Shown: piece by piece, positions 1 through 8,580 of the stretch
Layout of the letters: each line of letters begins with the position of its first letter
Numbering within the stretch: the stretch's first letter is position 1
Assembly: GCA_948805675.1 (NCBI GenBank)
Contig: CAQIBN010000010.1
Location: forward strand, 1-58,640
Direction of reading: 5' to 3'
DNA: 58,640 bases
DNA from: an uncultured Clostridia bacterium
Lineage (GTDB): Bacteria > Bacillota > Clostridia > TANB77 > CAG-508
Program-made: the position numbers and the translations under genes
Notes under the pieces: model-generated
Told to the model about the DNA's origin: nothing
Databases searched by the model: none
What the model saw: only the letters and a program-made list of their open reading frames with translations

Positions 1-16
1 CTGAATATTTTGCCAT
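1..16 (-). CDS. Start of a leftward gene cut by the window edge
   Basis: On the minus strand an AGGAGGG ribosome binding site at about 27-33 is followed by an ATG at 14-16 and the codons for MAKYS before the window ends. Only five residues are visible, so no function can be given. It would be divergent from proS. Confidence 0.4.
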
Positions 17-155
17 AAAAATGAACCCTCCTTATTAAACTAATTTTTGTCTAATTATTTGGGTTCACTTCATTATGTGGGTGCTTTTTATTATGGGATT
101 TTATTTGCAATACTTACATCTTCAGTTATTAGATAATAAAATTAATCATTATCAA

Positions 156-184
156 TTGAAAAAATAAAAGAGATATATTATAAT
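156..184 (+). promoter_or_regulatory. Promoter of proS
   Basis: TTGAAA at 156-161 and TATAAT at 179-184 are separated by exactly 17 bases, a near-consensus vegetative promoter 30 bases upstream of the proS start. Confidence 0.75.
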
Positions 185-214
185 GACATAAATTTAGTTA
201 GGAGGAATAAAAAG

Positions 215-1654
215 ATGATGAAGGAAAAGGAAGTTGTTAAAGAAATAACTAATATAGATGAGGATTTTGCTAGGTGGTATACAGATATTGTAATAAAATC
301 AGATTTAGCAGATTATACAGATACAAAAGGTTGTATAGTAATAAAGCCATATGGTTATGCTATCTGGGAAAATATTAAAGAATATACAGATAAAGCTTTT
401 AAAAGAACAGGTGTTAAAAATGTATATTTTCCATTATTAATACCAGAAAATTTATTACAAAAAGAAAAAGACCATGTTGAAGGATTTGCACCAGAGGTTG
501 CGTGGGTTACTGAAGCAGGTGGTGGAGAGTTAGAAGAAAAATTATGCATAAGACCTACTTCAGAAACTGTAATTTCTACAATGTATTCAAAATGGTTAAA
601 ATCTTGGAGAGATTTACCATATGTATATAATCAATGGTGTAATGTATTAAGATGGGAAAAAGAGACAAGACCTTTTTTAAGATCAAGAGAATTTTTATGG
701 CAAGAAGGACATACTATTCACGAAACAGCAAATGAAGCAAAAGAAAGAACCATGCAAATGCTTGAAGTATATTCTGACGTAGTTGAAAATCTTTTAGCTA
801 TACCAGTGATAAAAGGTATAAAGACAGAAAAAGAAAAATTTGCAGGAGCAGAAGAAACATACACAATAGAGACAATGATGTATGACGGAAAGGCTTTACA
901 AACTGCTACATCACATTATTTTGGACAAAATTTTACAAAACCATTTGATGTGAAATTCCAGAATAGAGATGGAAAAGAAGAGTATGCATATCAAACTTCA
1001 TGGGGAATAACAACCAGGTTAATAGGTGCAATAATAATGGCACATGGAGATAATAGAGGACTAAAGTTACCTCCAAAAGTAGCACCAACTCAAGTAGTAG
1101 TGGTTCCAGTAGCAATGCATAAAGATGGTGTAAAAGAAAAGGCAACAGAGTTATTCAATAATTTAGAGAAAGACTTCAGAGCAGAAATAGATGTAAGAGA
1201 ACAATACTCACCAGGTTATAAATTTAATGACTGGGAAATGAGAGGAGTTCCAATAAGAATAGAAATAGGACCAAGAGATATTGAAAATGGGGTATGTGTT
1301 TTAGTAAGAAGAGATACAGCAGAAAAAATTGTTGTAAATCTAAAAGAAGTAAATATTAAAGTAGCAGAAATGTTAGAAGATATACAAAATAATATGTATA
1401 AAGTATGCAAAGAAAGAATGGAACAAAAAACAACAATAGCATATACATTAGATGAATTTATACAAAAGATGAACACGAACCAAGGATTTATAAAAACAAT
1501 GTGGTGTGGAGATGTAGAATGTGAGAACAAAATAAAAGATATTACATCAGCGAAGTCAAGATGTATGCCTTTTATACAGGAAAATTTATCAGATAAATGT
1601 GTATGTTGTGGAAAACATGCAAATAAAATGGTAGTATGGGGAAGACAATACTAA
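215..1654 (+). CDS. proS: Prolyl-tRNA synthetase, archaeal/eukaryote-like type
   Basis: Charges tRNA-Pro with proline in the cytoplasm. The 479-residue protein has the short class II layout without the bacterial editing insertion: an RPTSET segment near residue 113, motif 2 around 146-160 (RWEKETRPFLRSREF), an anticodon-binding domain in the third quarter, and a C-terminal zinc-binding domain with cysteines in WCGDVEC and CVCCGK, ending WGRQY. That ending is typical of the archaeal-like form found in many clostridia. GGAGGA at 201-206 sits 8 bases before the first of two adjacent ATGs (215 and 218). It appears monocistronic. Confidence 0.97.
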   Translation: MMKEKEVVKEITNIDEDFARWYTDIVIKSDLADYTDTKGCIVIKPYGYAIWENIKEYTDKAFKRTGVKNVYFPLLIPENLLQKEKDHVEGFAPEVAWVTEAGGGELEEKLCIRPTSETVISTMYSKWLKSWRDLPYVYNQWCNVLRWEKETRPFLRSREFLWQEGHTIHETANEAKERTMQMLEVYSDVVENLLAIPVIKGIKTEKEKFAGAEETYTIETMMYDGKALQTATSHYFGQNFTKPFDVKFQNRDGKEEYAYQTSWGITTRLIGAIIMAHGDNRGLKLPPKVAPTQVVVVPVAMHKDGVKEKATELFNNLEKDFRAEIDVREQYSPGYKFNDWEMRGVPIRIEIGPRDIENGVCVLVRRDTAEKIVVNLKEVNIKVAEMLEDIQNNMYKVCKERMEQKTTIAYTLDEFIQKMNTNQGFIKTMWCGDVECENKIKDITSAKSRCMPFIQENLSDKCVCCGKHANKMVVWGRQY

Positions 1655-1661
1655 AAGAGTC

Positions 1662-1690
1662 TTGAAAAAATAGTAAAAATATGGTAAAAT
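1662..1690 (+). promoter_or_regulatory. Promoter of the bactofilin-like cassette
   Basis: TTGAAA (1662-1667), a 17-base spacer and TAAAAT (1685-1690) begin only 8 bases after the proS stop codon, so the next gene has its own promoter. Confidence 0.7.
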
Positions 1691-1760
1691 CTTAAATGTA
1701 GAGCAAAAGCTTTACTTAGAAGAAAGTCCGTTGTTCGACATATCTGAGGAGGTATTTTTT

Positions 1761-2168
1761 ATGAAACGGAAAGTCGGCAGAGTTATTGACGAACAGTATT
1801 TTCGTCATGAAGGTGAGTACTTAGCAGAAGGTGATCTTCACATCAAAAACAATGCAAAGGTTGGCAAGCTCGTTGTTAAAGGAAACTTGATTGTAGATGG
1901 ATCAATCAGTGCTGAAGAAGTAGAGGTGCAAGGCGACTTTGTTGCTGAAAAAAACGTTGCTATAATGAATTTGCACGTTGGTGGAAATTTGAAGGTTAAT
2001 GGTAAAGTTTGTATTGATGGTGATATGTATGTAAATGGAGATTGTGAAATTGCAAGTTTTGCACCTAGATACAGTAATGTGTATATTGGTGGCAAATTCA
2101 AAACTGAAGTAATGAGTCTTTCTTCCAGCATTCACTACATTTCGATTGGATATTCTGCTAAGTCTTAA
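1761..2168 (+). CDS. Small bactofilin-like beta-helix protein
   Basis: A 135-residue protein made mostly of short repeated strands with recurring glycines (VVKGNLIVDGSI, VEVQGDFVAE, LHVGGNLKVNGKV, DMYVNGDCEI), as in polymer-forming bactofilin right-handed beta-helices. It has no signal peptide or membrane segment, so a cytoplasmic scaffold role is possible but inferred. ATG 1761 is chosen because AGGAGG ends 8 bases upstream; an upstream TTG at 1731 lacks a site. Codon use is unlike the neighbours (GGC, GAC, CTC, CGT), suggesting recent acquisition. Codon 3 is CGG, and here the zero frame clearly continues, unlike the CGG sites in smpB, uvrB, secA and prfB. Confidence 0.75.
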   Translation: MKRKVGRVIDEQYFRHEGEYLAEGDLHIKNNAKVGKLVVKGNLIVDGSISAEEVEVQGDFVAEKNVAIMNLHVGGNLKVNGKVCIDGDMYVNGDCEIASFAPRYSNVYIGGKFKTEVMSLSSSIHYISIGYSAKS

Positions 2169-2172
2169 CAAA

Positions 2173-2217
2173 AAAGGGGGTGTATCTTTCTAATCATAGA
2201 TAGGTATACCTCTTTTT
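2173..2217 (+). terminator. Terminator of the bactofilin-like cassette
   Basis: A GGGGGTGTATC arm pairs, partly through G-U pairs, with GGTATACCTC and is followed by TTTTTT. It closes the single-gene unit. Confidence 0.65.
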
Positions 2218-2287
2218 TATGTTCAAATTTTTTCTCAACTTCTAAAATAAAATATTAATATATATAATTATACTAGGAGGGGAAGAT

Positions 2288-2401
2288 ATGGAAAATAAAG
2301 AAAAAATCAAAAGAGAAGAAAAGATTAGAGTTGCAACATATTGTAGAGTTGGAAGAAAAGAGCAATTAAGTAATAGTAATGAGAAAAGTCAAATTAATTA
2401 A
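2288..2401 (+). CDS. Short ORF resembling a serine-recombinase N-terminus
   Basis: A 37-residue ORF behind a strong AGGAGGGG site. The stretch KIRVATYCRVGRKEQL resembles the N-terminal strand and catalytic-serine loop of resolvases (usually YxRVSTxEQ), but glycine stands where the catalytic serine should be and the ORF stops soon after. It is probably a decayed fragment, or a leader ORF of the recombinase element. It is followed by a small terminator-like hairpin. Confidence 0.45.
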   Translation: MENKEKIKREEKIRVATYCRVGRKEQLSNSNEKSQIN

Positions 2402-2418
2402 ATAGAAAGTTAAATAAA

Positions 2419-2442
2419 AAAGTCAGTTAGTCTGGCTTTTTT
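2419..2442 (+). terminator. Small terminator
   Basis: AGTCAG and CTGGCT form a short stem followed by TTTTTT, between the recombinase fragment and the next small gene. Confidence 0.45.
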
Positions 2443-2459
2443 ATTATGGAGGTTAAAAA

Positions 2460-2735
2460 GTGAATAAACAAGAATGTAAAAAATATATGAGAAAAACATA
2501 TAAAAGGCTCATAGATTTAAATAAATCTCTAAATGAAGAAAATATTGAATATGAGATGAAAAATATCTTAAAAGAGCAAATGACAGAATATATAGCATAT
2601 TCTAAGATTGCAATACACAACATGAAAAGTAGTGGAAATATTAATATTACACTAAAAGACATATTAGCACAAATAGATATACTACCAACAATTTATCCGA
2701 AATATAAAGCATTTAATACAGCAAACAGGCTCTAA
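2460..2735 (+). CDS. Hypothetical protein of the recombinase element
   Basis: A 91-residue, lysine- and asparagine-rich, probably helical cytoplasmic protein starting at GTG 2460 behind TGGAGG. I do not recognise the family. It lies just upstream of the two large serine recombinases, in the same direction, where small accessory or regulatory ORFs of such elements are common. No Cys motif, membrane segment or helix-turn-helix stands out. Confidence 0.6.
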   Translation: MNKQECKKYMRKTYKRLIDLNKSLNEENIEYEMKNILKEQMTEYIAYSKIAIHNMKSSGNINITLKDILAQIDILPTIYPKYKAFNTANRL

Positions 2736-2843
2736 TTTTTTCTTAACTATTTTATTTCTGAGGTTTAGTACATTGTTACTAGGCTATTTTTTATATGTTA
2801 ATAAATTAGAGCTAAGGCTCATACAATTAGTTGAGGTGATTTA

Positions 2844-3074
2844 ATGACTGATGTCATAGAAAGAAAAAATGTATTGTTGGGTAATGAAAACTATGAGTAT
2901 ATCAAAACTAAAGAAGGAGATGAACAATTAAGTAGAATTGAGAATGTAGATAAACAGAAGATAAATATTATACTAAAAAACGTATCACAAGGAAATTCAA
3001 AAGAAATTGAAAATTATGTTATAGATGTGTTGAGTGATTTATATATCCAAAGAAATGTAAAAAAGTTAACATGA
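2844..3074 (+). CDS. Small hypothetical protein of the recombinase element
   Basis: A 76-residue charged protein (ATG 2844, GAGGTGA upstream) without a recognised domain. It lies 65 bases before the first large serine recombinase and in the same direction, so it may be co-transcribed with it. Its similarity in size and placement to the ORF at 2460 suggests both are accessory genes of the element. Function unknown. Confidence 0.55.
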   Translation: MTDVIERKNVLLGNENYEYIKTKEGDEQLSRIENVDKQKINIILKNVSQGNSKEIENYVIDVLSDLYIQRNVKKLT

Positions 3075-3139
3075 ATTTTTTCTCAAATTGATTATCCTTT
3101 TTTCTTAAAATAAAATTTTAAGGCGAAAGGAGGGCTAAA

Positions 3140-4675
3140 ATGGAGAGAGTTGGATGCTTATACAGGGTTTCTACAAAAAAACAAACATATAACAACGATA
3201 TTCCTGTCCAGAAAGAAGCTTGCAAAAAGTTTATCAAATCAAAAGAAAATTGGGTACTCACAAAAGAATATATGGAACTTGGTGTTTCTGGATATAAACT
3301 TGGAGAAAAAGAAAGAGATGTTCTGCAAACAATAAAAAAAGATGTATGTGATAAAAAGATTGATGTTTTATTAGTTTTTTTATTTGACAGAATAGGTCGT
3401 AGAGAAGATGAAACACCATTTGTTGTTAAATGGTTAATTGATCAAGGTATTGAGGTATGGTCTGTTAATGAAGGACAAAGGGAAATAAAGGACAATTATG
3501 ATAAGTTAATAAATTATCTTACATATTGGCAAGCAGAAGGTGAAAGTGAAAAAATATCAATTAGATCTAAAGAAGAAAGAATTCGATTAACTAAACAAGG
3601 TATTTATTTTGGTAATTATGCTCCTTATGGTTATGAAATGGTTGATAGTGATTTGTATAGCAAAATAGGAAAACAAAGAAAAATACCAATTATATATGAA
3701 GAAGAAGCAAAAACTATACGATTAATTTATGAACTCATTGGCTTAAAACAATATGGAACTGATAAAGTTGCAGTTTACTTAAATAGAAAAAAGATTAAAA
3801 GAAGAAAAGAAGGTTGTCTATGGGATTCAAATATAATTTTGGAAATTGTTAGAAATCCTATCTATAAAGGATATGTATCATTTGGAAAAAGAAGAAGAAA
3901 TAGGGATGGTAATATTAGAAAAAATAAAGATACTTGGGTTATGGCTGATAAACAAAATCTTGACATCACAATTGTTCCAGAAGAATTATGGCAAATGGCA
4001 AATGATTTAATAGACAGCAGGAGGAGAAAGGGAGAGAGGATTTTAAGACTATTATCAGGATATACTAGATGTGGTTACTGTGATAATCATATTATTCCAA
4101 AAGGAAAAACAAAATATTGTTATATGATATGTAAAGGTAAGCAAAAAACAGGAGAATGCGAATATCACAAAAATTATAGAATTGATATTTTAGAAGCAAT
4201 AGTAAGTAATACAGTAAAAAAATATTTAGACACATATAAAAAGATTGATTTTAGAAATGCAATAGTAAAAAGGATTAAAAGAAGAGAAGAAAAGATTAGA
4301 TTATTAAATCAAAAAATTAGCTATTCAAAAAACAGAATTGTAGAATTAAAAACTAATATTGTTTCATCTCTTATGTCAGGTGATGAAGAACAAAATAAAG
4401 CAATAAGTCAGGAATATAATGAAGAAATGAATAATTTAAAGCAATTAAATGAACAGCTAACAAAGATAAAAGATGAGATTAATCTAAATAATCAAGAAAT
4501 TAATAACTTAAAAGAATATATCCCTACCTGGAGCAAAGAATTTGATAAAGCACCTTTAGAAATAAAAAGGCAGATTTTAGACAAACTAATAGAAAAGGTA
4601 TATTTATATAATGACAAAGTAGAAATAAAAGTTAAATATCCAATATATACTATGATTGTAAAGGAAAATATTTAA
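3140..4675 (+). CDS. Large serine recombinase 1
   Basis: Site-specific DNA recombinase of the large serine integrase class, 511 residues. The resolvase catalytic domain carries the active serine in LYRVSTKKQ (Ser11), with an FDRIGRREDETPF segment typical of the fold. A recombinase domain follows (about 150-290), then a zinc ribbon with Cys pairs in TRCGYCDNH and CKGKQKTGEC, and a C-terminal coiled coil (about 370-470) of the kind that controls synapsis. An AAGGAGG site lies 11 bases upstream. A second recombinase starts 5 bases after this one, so they are translated together. Likely role: insertion and excision of the surrounding element. Confidence 0.93.
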   Translation: MERVGCLYRVSTKKQTYNNDIPVQKEACKKFIKSKENWVLTKEYMELGVSGYKLGEKERDVLQTIKKDVCDKKIDVLLVFLFDRIGRREDETPFVVKWLIDQGIEVWSVNEGQREIKDNYDKLINYLTYWQAEGESEKISIRSKEERIRLTKQGIYFGNYAPYGYEMVDSDLYSKIGKQRKIPIIYEEEAKTIRLIYELIGLKQYGTDKVAVYLNRKKIKRRKEGCLWDSNIILEIVRNPIYKGYVSFGKRRRNRDGNIRKNKDTWVMADKQNLDITIVPEELWQMANDLIDSRRRKGERILRLLSGYTRCGYCDNHIIPKGKTKYCYMICKGKQKTGECEYHKNYRIDILEAIVSNTVKKYLDTYKKIDFRNAIVKRIKRREEKIRLLNQKISYSKNRIVELKTNIVSSLMSGDEEQNKAISQEYNEEMNNLKQLNEQLTKIKDEINLNNQEINNLKEYIPTWSKEFDKAPLEIKRQILDKLIEKVYLYNDKVEIKVKYPIYTMIVKENI

Positions 4676-4680
4676 AATTT

Positions 4681-6387
4681 ATGGATATAAAAAGGGTTGG
4701 ATGCTTGTATAGGGTTTCGACCTTAAAACAAGTTGAAAAGAATGATATTCCAATGCAAAGAATATCATGTGGAAATTTTATAAAATCACACAACAATTGG
4801 AAATTAACAAAAGAATATATAGAATTGGGAGTATCTGGATATAAACTTAGTGAATCTAAAAGAGATGTTCTGCAAGACATAAAAAAAGATGTATTAAATA
4901 AAGAAATAGATATATTACTTGTTTTTATGTTTGATAGAATTGGAAGAAGGGAAGAAGAAACACCTTTTGTTGTAGAATGGTTAATTAATGAAGGTATTGA
5001 AGTATGGTCTGTAAAAGAGGGACAAAGAAAAATAGAAAATAGAGCCGATAAATTAATTAACTATCTTACATATTGGCAAGCAGGAGGAGAAAGTGAAAAG
5101 ACTTCAATCAGAGTAAGAGAAGTACAAGTTCAAATGGCAGAAAAAGGAATACTTACTTATGGAGGAAAAAGGAATGCACCTTTTGGCTATGATTTTATTA
5201 AAAGTGGAACATATACAAAAAAAGGAGTAGAAAGACAAAAACTTATAATCAATAAAACAGAAGCGGAAATAGTAAAAGAAATATTTAGTTTATATGTAAA
5301 AAGAGGTTATGGAATTGGAAGAATAGCAAAATATCTTAATGATAAAGGAATAAAACCTAGAAGATCTGAACTATGGAGTATATCTTCAGTAGGAAGTATG
5401 TTAAGAAATCCTATATATATGGGATTCCCAGCATATAGAAAAAAGACAACGGTAAATGTAGCAATATCAAAAAAACAACCATTCGATACATGGATATTAC
5501 CAGAAAAAAGAGTAAATGACTTAGTTATAGTAGATGAAGAAATCTGGTGGAAAGCTAAAAAAATTAGGGATTGTAGAAATGACAAATCAAATTATAATGA
5601 TAAAAAAGAAGATATAAAACCTAGACAAACAAAATCTGAATTACTATTTATTGGGATGATAAGATGTGGCGAATGTGGATATGCTTTTATGACAGCAGGA
5701 TCAAAAAAGAAAAATAAAAATGGTGATATCGTAAAACATTCATATTATAGATGTAGTAGCACAAGAGTTACTAATACTTGTGGATTGAAAGAAAAGAATA
5801 AAAGAAAAGAAGTTGTTGAAGAAGTAGTTCTAAAATGTGTTTATGATTTTTTAGATAGTTTAGGACAAATAGATTTATCAAAGGCTATAAAAAAAGGAGT
5901 ATTGAATAGTTGTGAGAATGAAGAAAAAGAACTAAAAAGATGTGAAAAAGAACTTGAAGAAGTTGAAGCTAATATAAAAGTATTAAAAGATGAGATTATT
6001 AAGACGTTGACAGGAGAAAGTAACTTTACAGCAGAATTGTTAAACGAACTAATAGAAGAAAAAGAAGCAAAAAAGTTAGAATTGAAGAATGAATTTGAAA
6101 GTAAAATAAATCAAAAAAAATTAGAGGATGAAGAGCTATTACAGATTAAAAATAGAATTCCAGTATGGAGAAAAGAGTTTGAGAGAGCTGATTTAGATGT
6201 AAAGAAAATGTTACTTTCAGAGATAATTAAGGAAGTTAGAATCTTCAATAATAGATATGAAATAGATTTTAGATTGCAATTAAATGAATATATGAAAGAA
6301 AAAAATAAAATTAATGATAATAATGAATTGAAATATAAAGAGTCAAAGCTTGTTGAAAATACAATTTCAATAAAATTGGAAGAATAG
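4681..6387 (+). CDS. Large serine recombinase 2
   Basis: Paralogue of the recombinase immediately upstream: the first 150 residues are closely similar (LYRVSTLKQ with Ser13, then FDRIGRREEETPFVVEWL), followed by a recombinase domain, a zinc ribbon (MIRCGECGYAF and a later Cys pair) and a long coiled coil near 400-500. At 568 residues it is somewhat longer, mainly through a lysine- and asparagine-rich tail. Paired recombinases in one operon, as in the CcrA/CcrB type, often cooperate, but cooperation here is inference. The downstream end of the element falls in a peroxiredoxin fragment on the other strand. Confidence 0.93.
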   Translation: MDIKRVGCLYRVSTLKQVEKNDIPMQRISCGNFIKSHNNWKLTKEYIELGVSGYKLSESKRDVLQDIKKDVLNKEIDILLVFMFDRIGRREEETPFVVEWLINEGIEVWSVKEGQRKIENRADKLINYLTYWQAGGESEKTSIRVREVQVQMAEKGILTYGGKRNAPFGYDFIKSGTYTKKGVERQKLIINKTEAEIVKEIFSLYVKRGYGIGRIAKYLNDKGIKPRRSELWSISSVGSMLRNPIYMGFPAYRKKTTVNVAISKKQPFDTWILPEKRVNDLVIVDEEIWWKAKKIRDCRNDKSNYNDKKEDIKPRQTKSELLFIGMIRCGECGYAFMTAGSKKKNKNGDIVKHSYYRCSSTRVTNTCGLKEKNKRKEVVEEVVLKCVYDFLDSLGQIDLSKAIKKGVLNSCENEEKELKRCEKELEEVEANIKVLKDEIIKTLTGESNFTAELLNELIEEKEAKKLELKNEFESKINQKKLEDEELLQIKNRIPVWRKEFERADLDVKKMLLSEIIKEVRIFNNRYEIDFRLQLNEYMKEKNKINDNNELKYKESKLVENTISIKLEE

Positions 6388-6390
6388 AAA

Positions 6391-6424
6391 CAAACTTTTT
6401 TATTCTTCCAAAAAAAGTTTGAAA
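6391..6424 (+). terminator. Terminator after the recombinase pair
   Basis: CAAACTTTTTT pairs with AAAAAAGTTTG around an 8-base loop just after the second recombinase stop. T-runs on both strands mean it could work in either direction. Confidence 0.55.
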
Positions 6425-6585
6425 AGTATATATACTGGGGTGAAATCACCTGGATGAGAAAATAGTACAACCCATTTACCTCTATAATCATTAAGATTAA
6501 TATTACCCATAGTAGTTTGAGCTTCAAAATCTGGTGCATACATACCAATTTTTATATTTCCGTTCATCATTATTTCATAATCCAT
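6400..6585 (-). pseudogene. Peroxiredoxin, N-terminal fragment
   Basis: The first 45 or so residues match the start of AhpC/TSA peroxiredoxins (APDFEAQTTMGNINLNDY, then GKWVVLFSHPGDFTPV). The family continues with the peroxidatic cysteine right after FTPV; here the sequence switches to VYILFKLFLEE and stops, so the catalytic Cys and most of the fold are missing. The break coincides with the right edge of the serine recombinase unit, so the gene was probably cut by that element. The missing half is not found at the element's left side in this window. The start at 6585 follows GGAGGTT. Confidence 0.8.
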
Positions 6586-6600
6586 AAAAATAACCTCCAA

Positions 6601-6909
6601 TCATTTTTTATATAATATGTAAGTTATTATAATTTGTTTCCAAGGGGACAATAGAATCTTAAAATATATCAAAGTAACCATAAAGAGTTGACGCGCCGAG
6701 AGATTATTTTTTAATTTATGTTAAGTTGGTGCCAATGTCAAAGAATCATCAATTAAGTTTACAATATACAATACAAAAATAAATAAAGATGTATTTTTAT
6801 AAATAAGAAAAAATAGAAAAATTGTTTAAAATAATAATTCCCCAAAATGTTTAATCTACATAAAAAATCAAGATATGGATATACTAAAAAAATGAAAGAA
6901 GGTGATAAA
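6601..6909. other. Gap without a clear gene
   Basis: AT-rich DNA holding the upstream region of the peroxiredoxin fragment and of the DUF1540 gene. A short segment near 6690-6740 (GACGCGCCGAGAG and nearby GTTGGTGCCAATGTC) is less AT-rich than its surroundings but encodes nothing recognisable. Confidence 0.4.
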
Positions 6910-7080
6910 ATGGAAATAAATCAAAAAATTAATTGTACAGTACAAAGCTGTAAATTTAATAATGAAGAGAAGCAAATATGTGAACTAAAACAAATTATAG
7001 TAACACCAACAAGCAATTGTAATACTAAAGATTGTGATGAATCTATGTGTGGTAGTTATGAGAATGGTAATTCATACTAA
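6910..7080 (+). CDS. DUF1540 family small cysteine-rich protein
   Basis: A 56-residue protein with the DUF1540 pattern: INCTVQSCKFNN near the start, then an internal Cys, and CDESMCGSYE at the end. Such proteins are common in spore formers and are thought to bind metal through the conserved cysteines; the role is unproven. ATG 6910 is preferred over an upstream ATG at 6847 because GAAGGTGA lies just before it and the family starts here. Confidence 0.8.
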   Translation: MEINQKINCTVQSCKFNNEEKQICELKQIIVTPTSNCNTKDCDESMCGSYENGNSY

Positions 7081-7261
7081 TATATAAAATAGTATATTAG
7101 TATGAAAAAATGTAAGGTGTTATGTTACATTAAATATATAATAGAATTATTGATTTGGTTTTATATATTACAATAATATAAAATATATAAAAGTTTTAAT
7201 TATATATAATTAATAATATGTTAAATTATGAATAATCCCAAGTTATTAGTAAAAGTGAATT

Positions 7262-7335
7262 GAACCCAAAATGTTAGGTAAAATAACATTGAGGGTTTTA
7301 GTAATGTTAAGATTTAGTAAAATCTTAACATTACA
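7262..7335. repeat. Two consecutive inverted repeats upstream of fba
   Basis: First, AACCC-ATGTTA pairs with TAACAT-GGGTT. Second, GTAATGTTAAGATTT pairs perfectly with AAATCTTAACATTAC around a 3-4 base loop (7301-7335). They lie upstream of the fba promoter, so they are more likely a terminator of upstream transcription or a protein-binding palindrome than a leader of fba. Confidence 0.55.
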
Positions 7336-7376
7336 CATAAATATATTTTATATATAAATATTTATATAAATAATTA

Positions 7377-7405
7377 TTGACTTTATTGATAAATAGAAAT
7401 AAAAT
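7377..7405 (+). promoter_or_regulatory. Promoter of fba
   Basis: TTGACT (7377-7382) and TAAAAT (7400-7405) with a 17-base spacer, 55 bases before the fba start. Confidence 0.75.
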
Positions 7406-7460
7406 AGGCTTAGTTTAGTAATATTAACTATTCAAGGTAAAAGTTAAAGGAGGAAAATAT

Positions 7461-8390
7461 ATGCCATTAGTAACAACTAAGGAAATGTTTGAAAAATCAA
7501 TGAAAGAGAAATTTGCTATAGGAGCATTTAATGTAAATAATATGGAAATAATTCAAGGAATTGTAGATGCTGCAGCAGAGGAAAAGTCACCAGTCATACT
7601 TCAAGCATCACATGGAGCAATAAAATATGCTAGAATTCCATACTTAAGAAAGATGATAGAAGCAGCATTAGAAGAAAATGATATTCCAATTGCACTTCAT
7701 TTAGACCATGGACCAGATTTTGAAACATGTAAAATGTGTATTGATAATGGTTTTACATCTGTTATGATAGATGGTTCTAAATATGATTTTGAAGAAAACG
7801 TAGCTTTAACTAAGAAAGTAGTAGATTATGCACATAGTAAAGGTGTTGTAGTAGAAGCAGAACTTGGAAAATTAGCAGGAATAGAAGATGATGTTAATGT
7901 ATCTGAAGAGGATGCTATGTACACAGATCCTGAGCAAGCAAAAGAATTTGTAGAAAGAACAGGATGTGATTCTTTAGCAATTGCTATAGGAACAAGTCAT
8001 GGTGCATATAAATTTAAAGGTGAGGCAAGATTAAGATTTGATATATTAACAAAAATAAAAGAATTAATACCAAATACTCCAATAGTATTACATGGTGCAT
8101 CTACTGTTATACCAGAATTAGTTGCAACTTGTAATAAATATGGGGGAGATATACCAGGAGCAAAAGGTGTTCCTGATGAAATGTTACATGAAGCAAGTAT
8201 ATCAGGTGTATCTAAAATAAATGTAGATACAGATTTAAGACTTGCAATGACTTCAGAAATTAGAAAAGTATTTGCTGAAGAACCTAAAGTATTTGACCCT
8301 AGAAAATATTTAACACCAGCAAGAGAGTCAATAAAAAATACTGTTAAACATAAAATAAAAGATGTATTTGGTTCAAGTAATAAAATTTAA
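7461..8390 (+). CDS. fba: Class II fructose-bisphosphate aldolase
   Basis: Glycolytic zinc enzyme that cleaves fructose 1,6-bisphosphate to dihydroxyacetone phosphate and glyceraldehyde 3-phosphate. The 309-residue protein starts MPLVTTKEMFEKS and has FAIGAFNVNNMEIIQG, the zinc-ligand segment HLDHG near residue 82, GTSHGAYKF near 177, and VLHGAST near 213. The length suits the class II type found in Firmicutes. GGAGG lies 8 bases before ATG 7461. It has its own promoter and a strong shared terminator, so it is monocistronic. Confidence 0.97.
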   Translation: MPLVTTKEMFEKSMKEKFAIGAFNVNNMEIIQGIVDAAAEEKSPVILQASHGAIKYARIPYLRKMIEAALEENDIPIALHLDHGPDFETCKMCIDNGFTSVMIDGSKYDFEENVALTKKVVDYAHSKGVVVEAELGKLAGIEDDVNVSEEDAMYTDPEQAKEFVERTGCDSLAIAIGTSHGAYKFKGEARLRFDILTKIKELIPNTPIVLHGASTVIPELVATCNKYGGDIPGAKGVPDEMLHEASISGVSKINVDTDLRLAMTSEIRKVFAEEPKVFDPRKYLTPARESIKNTVKHKIKDVFGSSNKI

Positions 8391-8450
8391 AAAAGTGTAT
8401 TGTATAAATATAAGTTATTAAAAATTATAAAATATCATTTAGACTATAAA

Positions 8451-8515
8451 AATAATGTAATAAGAAGTGTGTAAGTTAAATATAACAAAACTTACACACT
8501 TCTTATTACATTATT
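8451..8515. terminator. Bidirectional terminator between fba and smpB
   Basis: A perfect 27-base-pair inverted repeat (8451-8477 with 8489-8515) around an 11-base loop lies between two convergent genes. Confidence 0.8.
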
Positions 8516-8580
8516 TTGTACTTTTAAATTATTTAGAAAATTTGCCCATAAAAGATTGTTTACTATTTAGATATATTTAG

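Larger units (their letters stand above)
7081..7460. other. Gap upstream of fba with two hairpins and a promoter
   Basis: No gene is seen. The stretch is very AT-rich, with two successive hairpins (7262-7335) and the fba promoter (7377-7405). Confidence 0.5.

Noticed and set aside
1..214. T-box leader before proS
   Set aside because: TGAACCC and GGGTTCA arms are present, but the conserved T-box antiterminator sequence (GGTGGNACCGCG type) is absent.
933..1145. Minus-strand ORFs inside proS and other housekeeping genes
   Set aside because: They are rich in Leu, Phe and Ser as expected for antisense of AT-rich genes, and have no ribosome binding sites.
7081..7460. Riboswitch in front of fba
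   Set aside because: The two hairpins lie upstream of the likely promoter, and no known aptamer motif was recognised.
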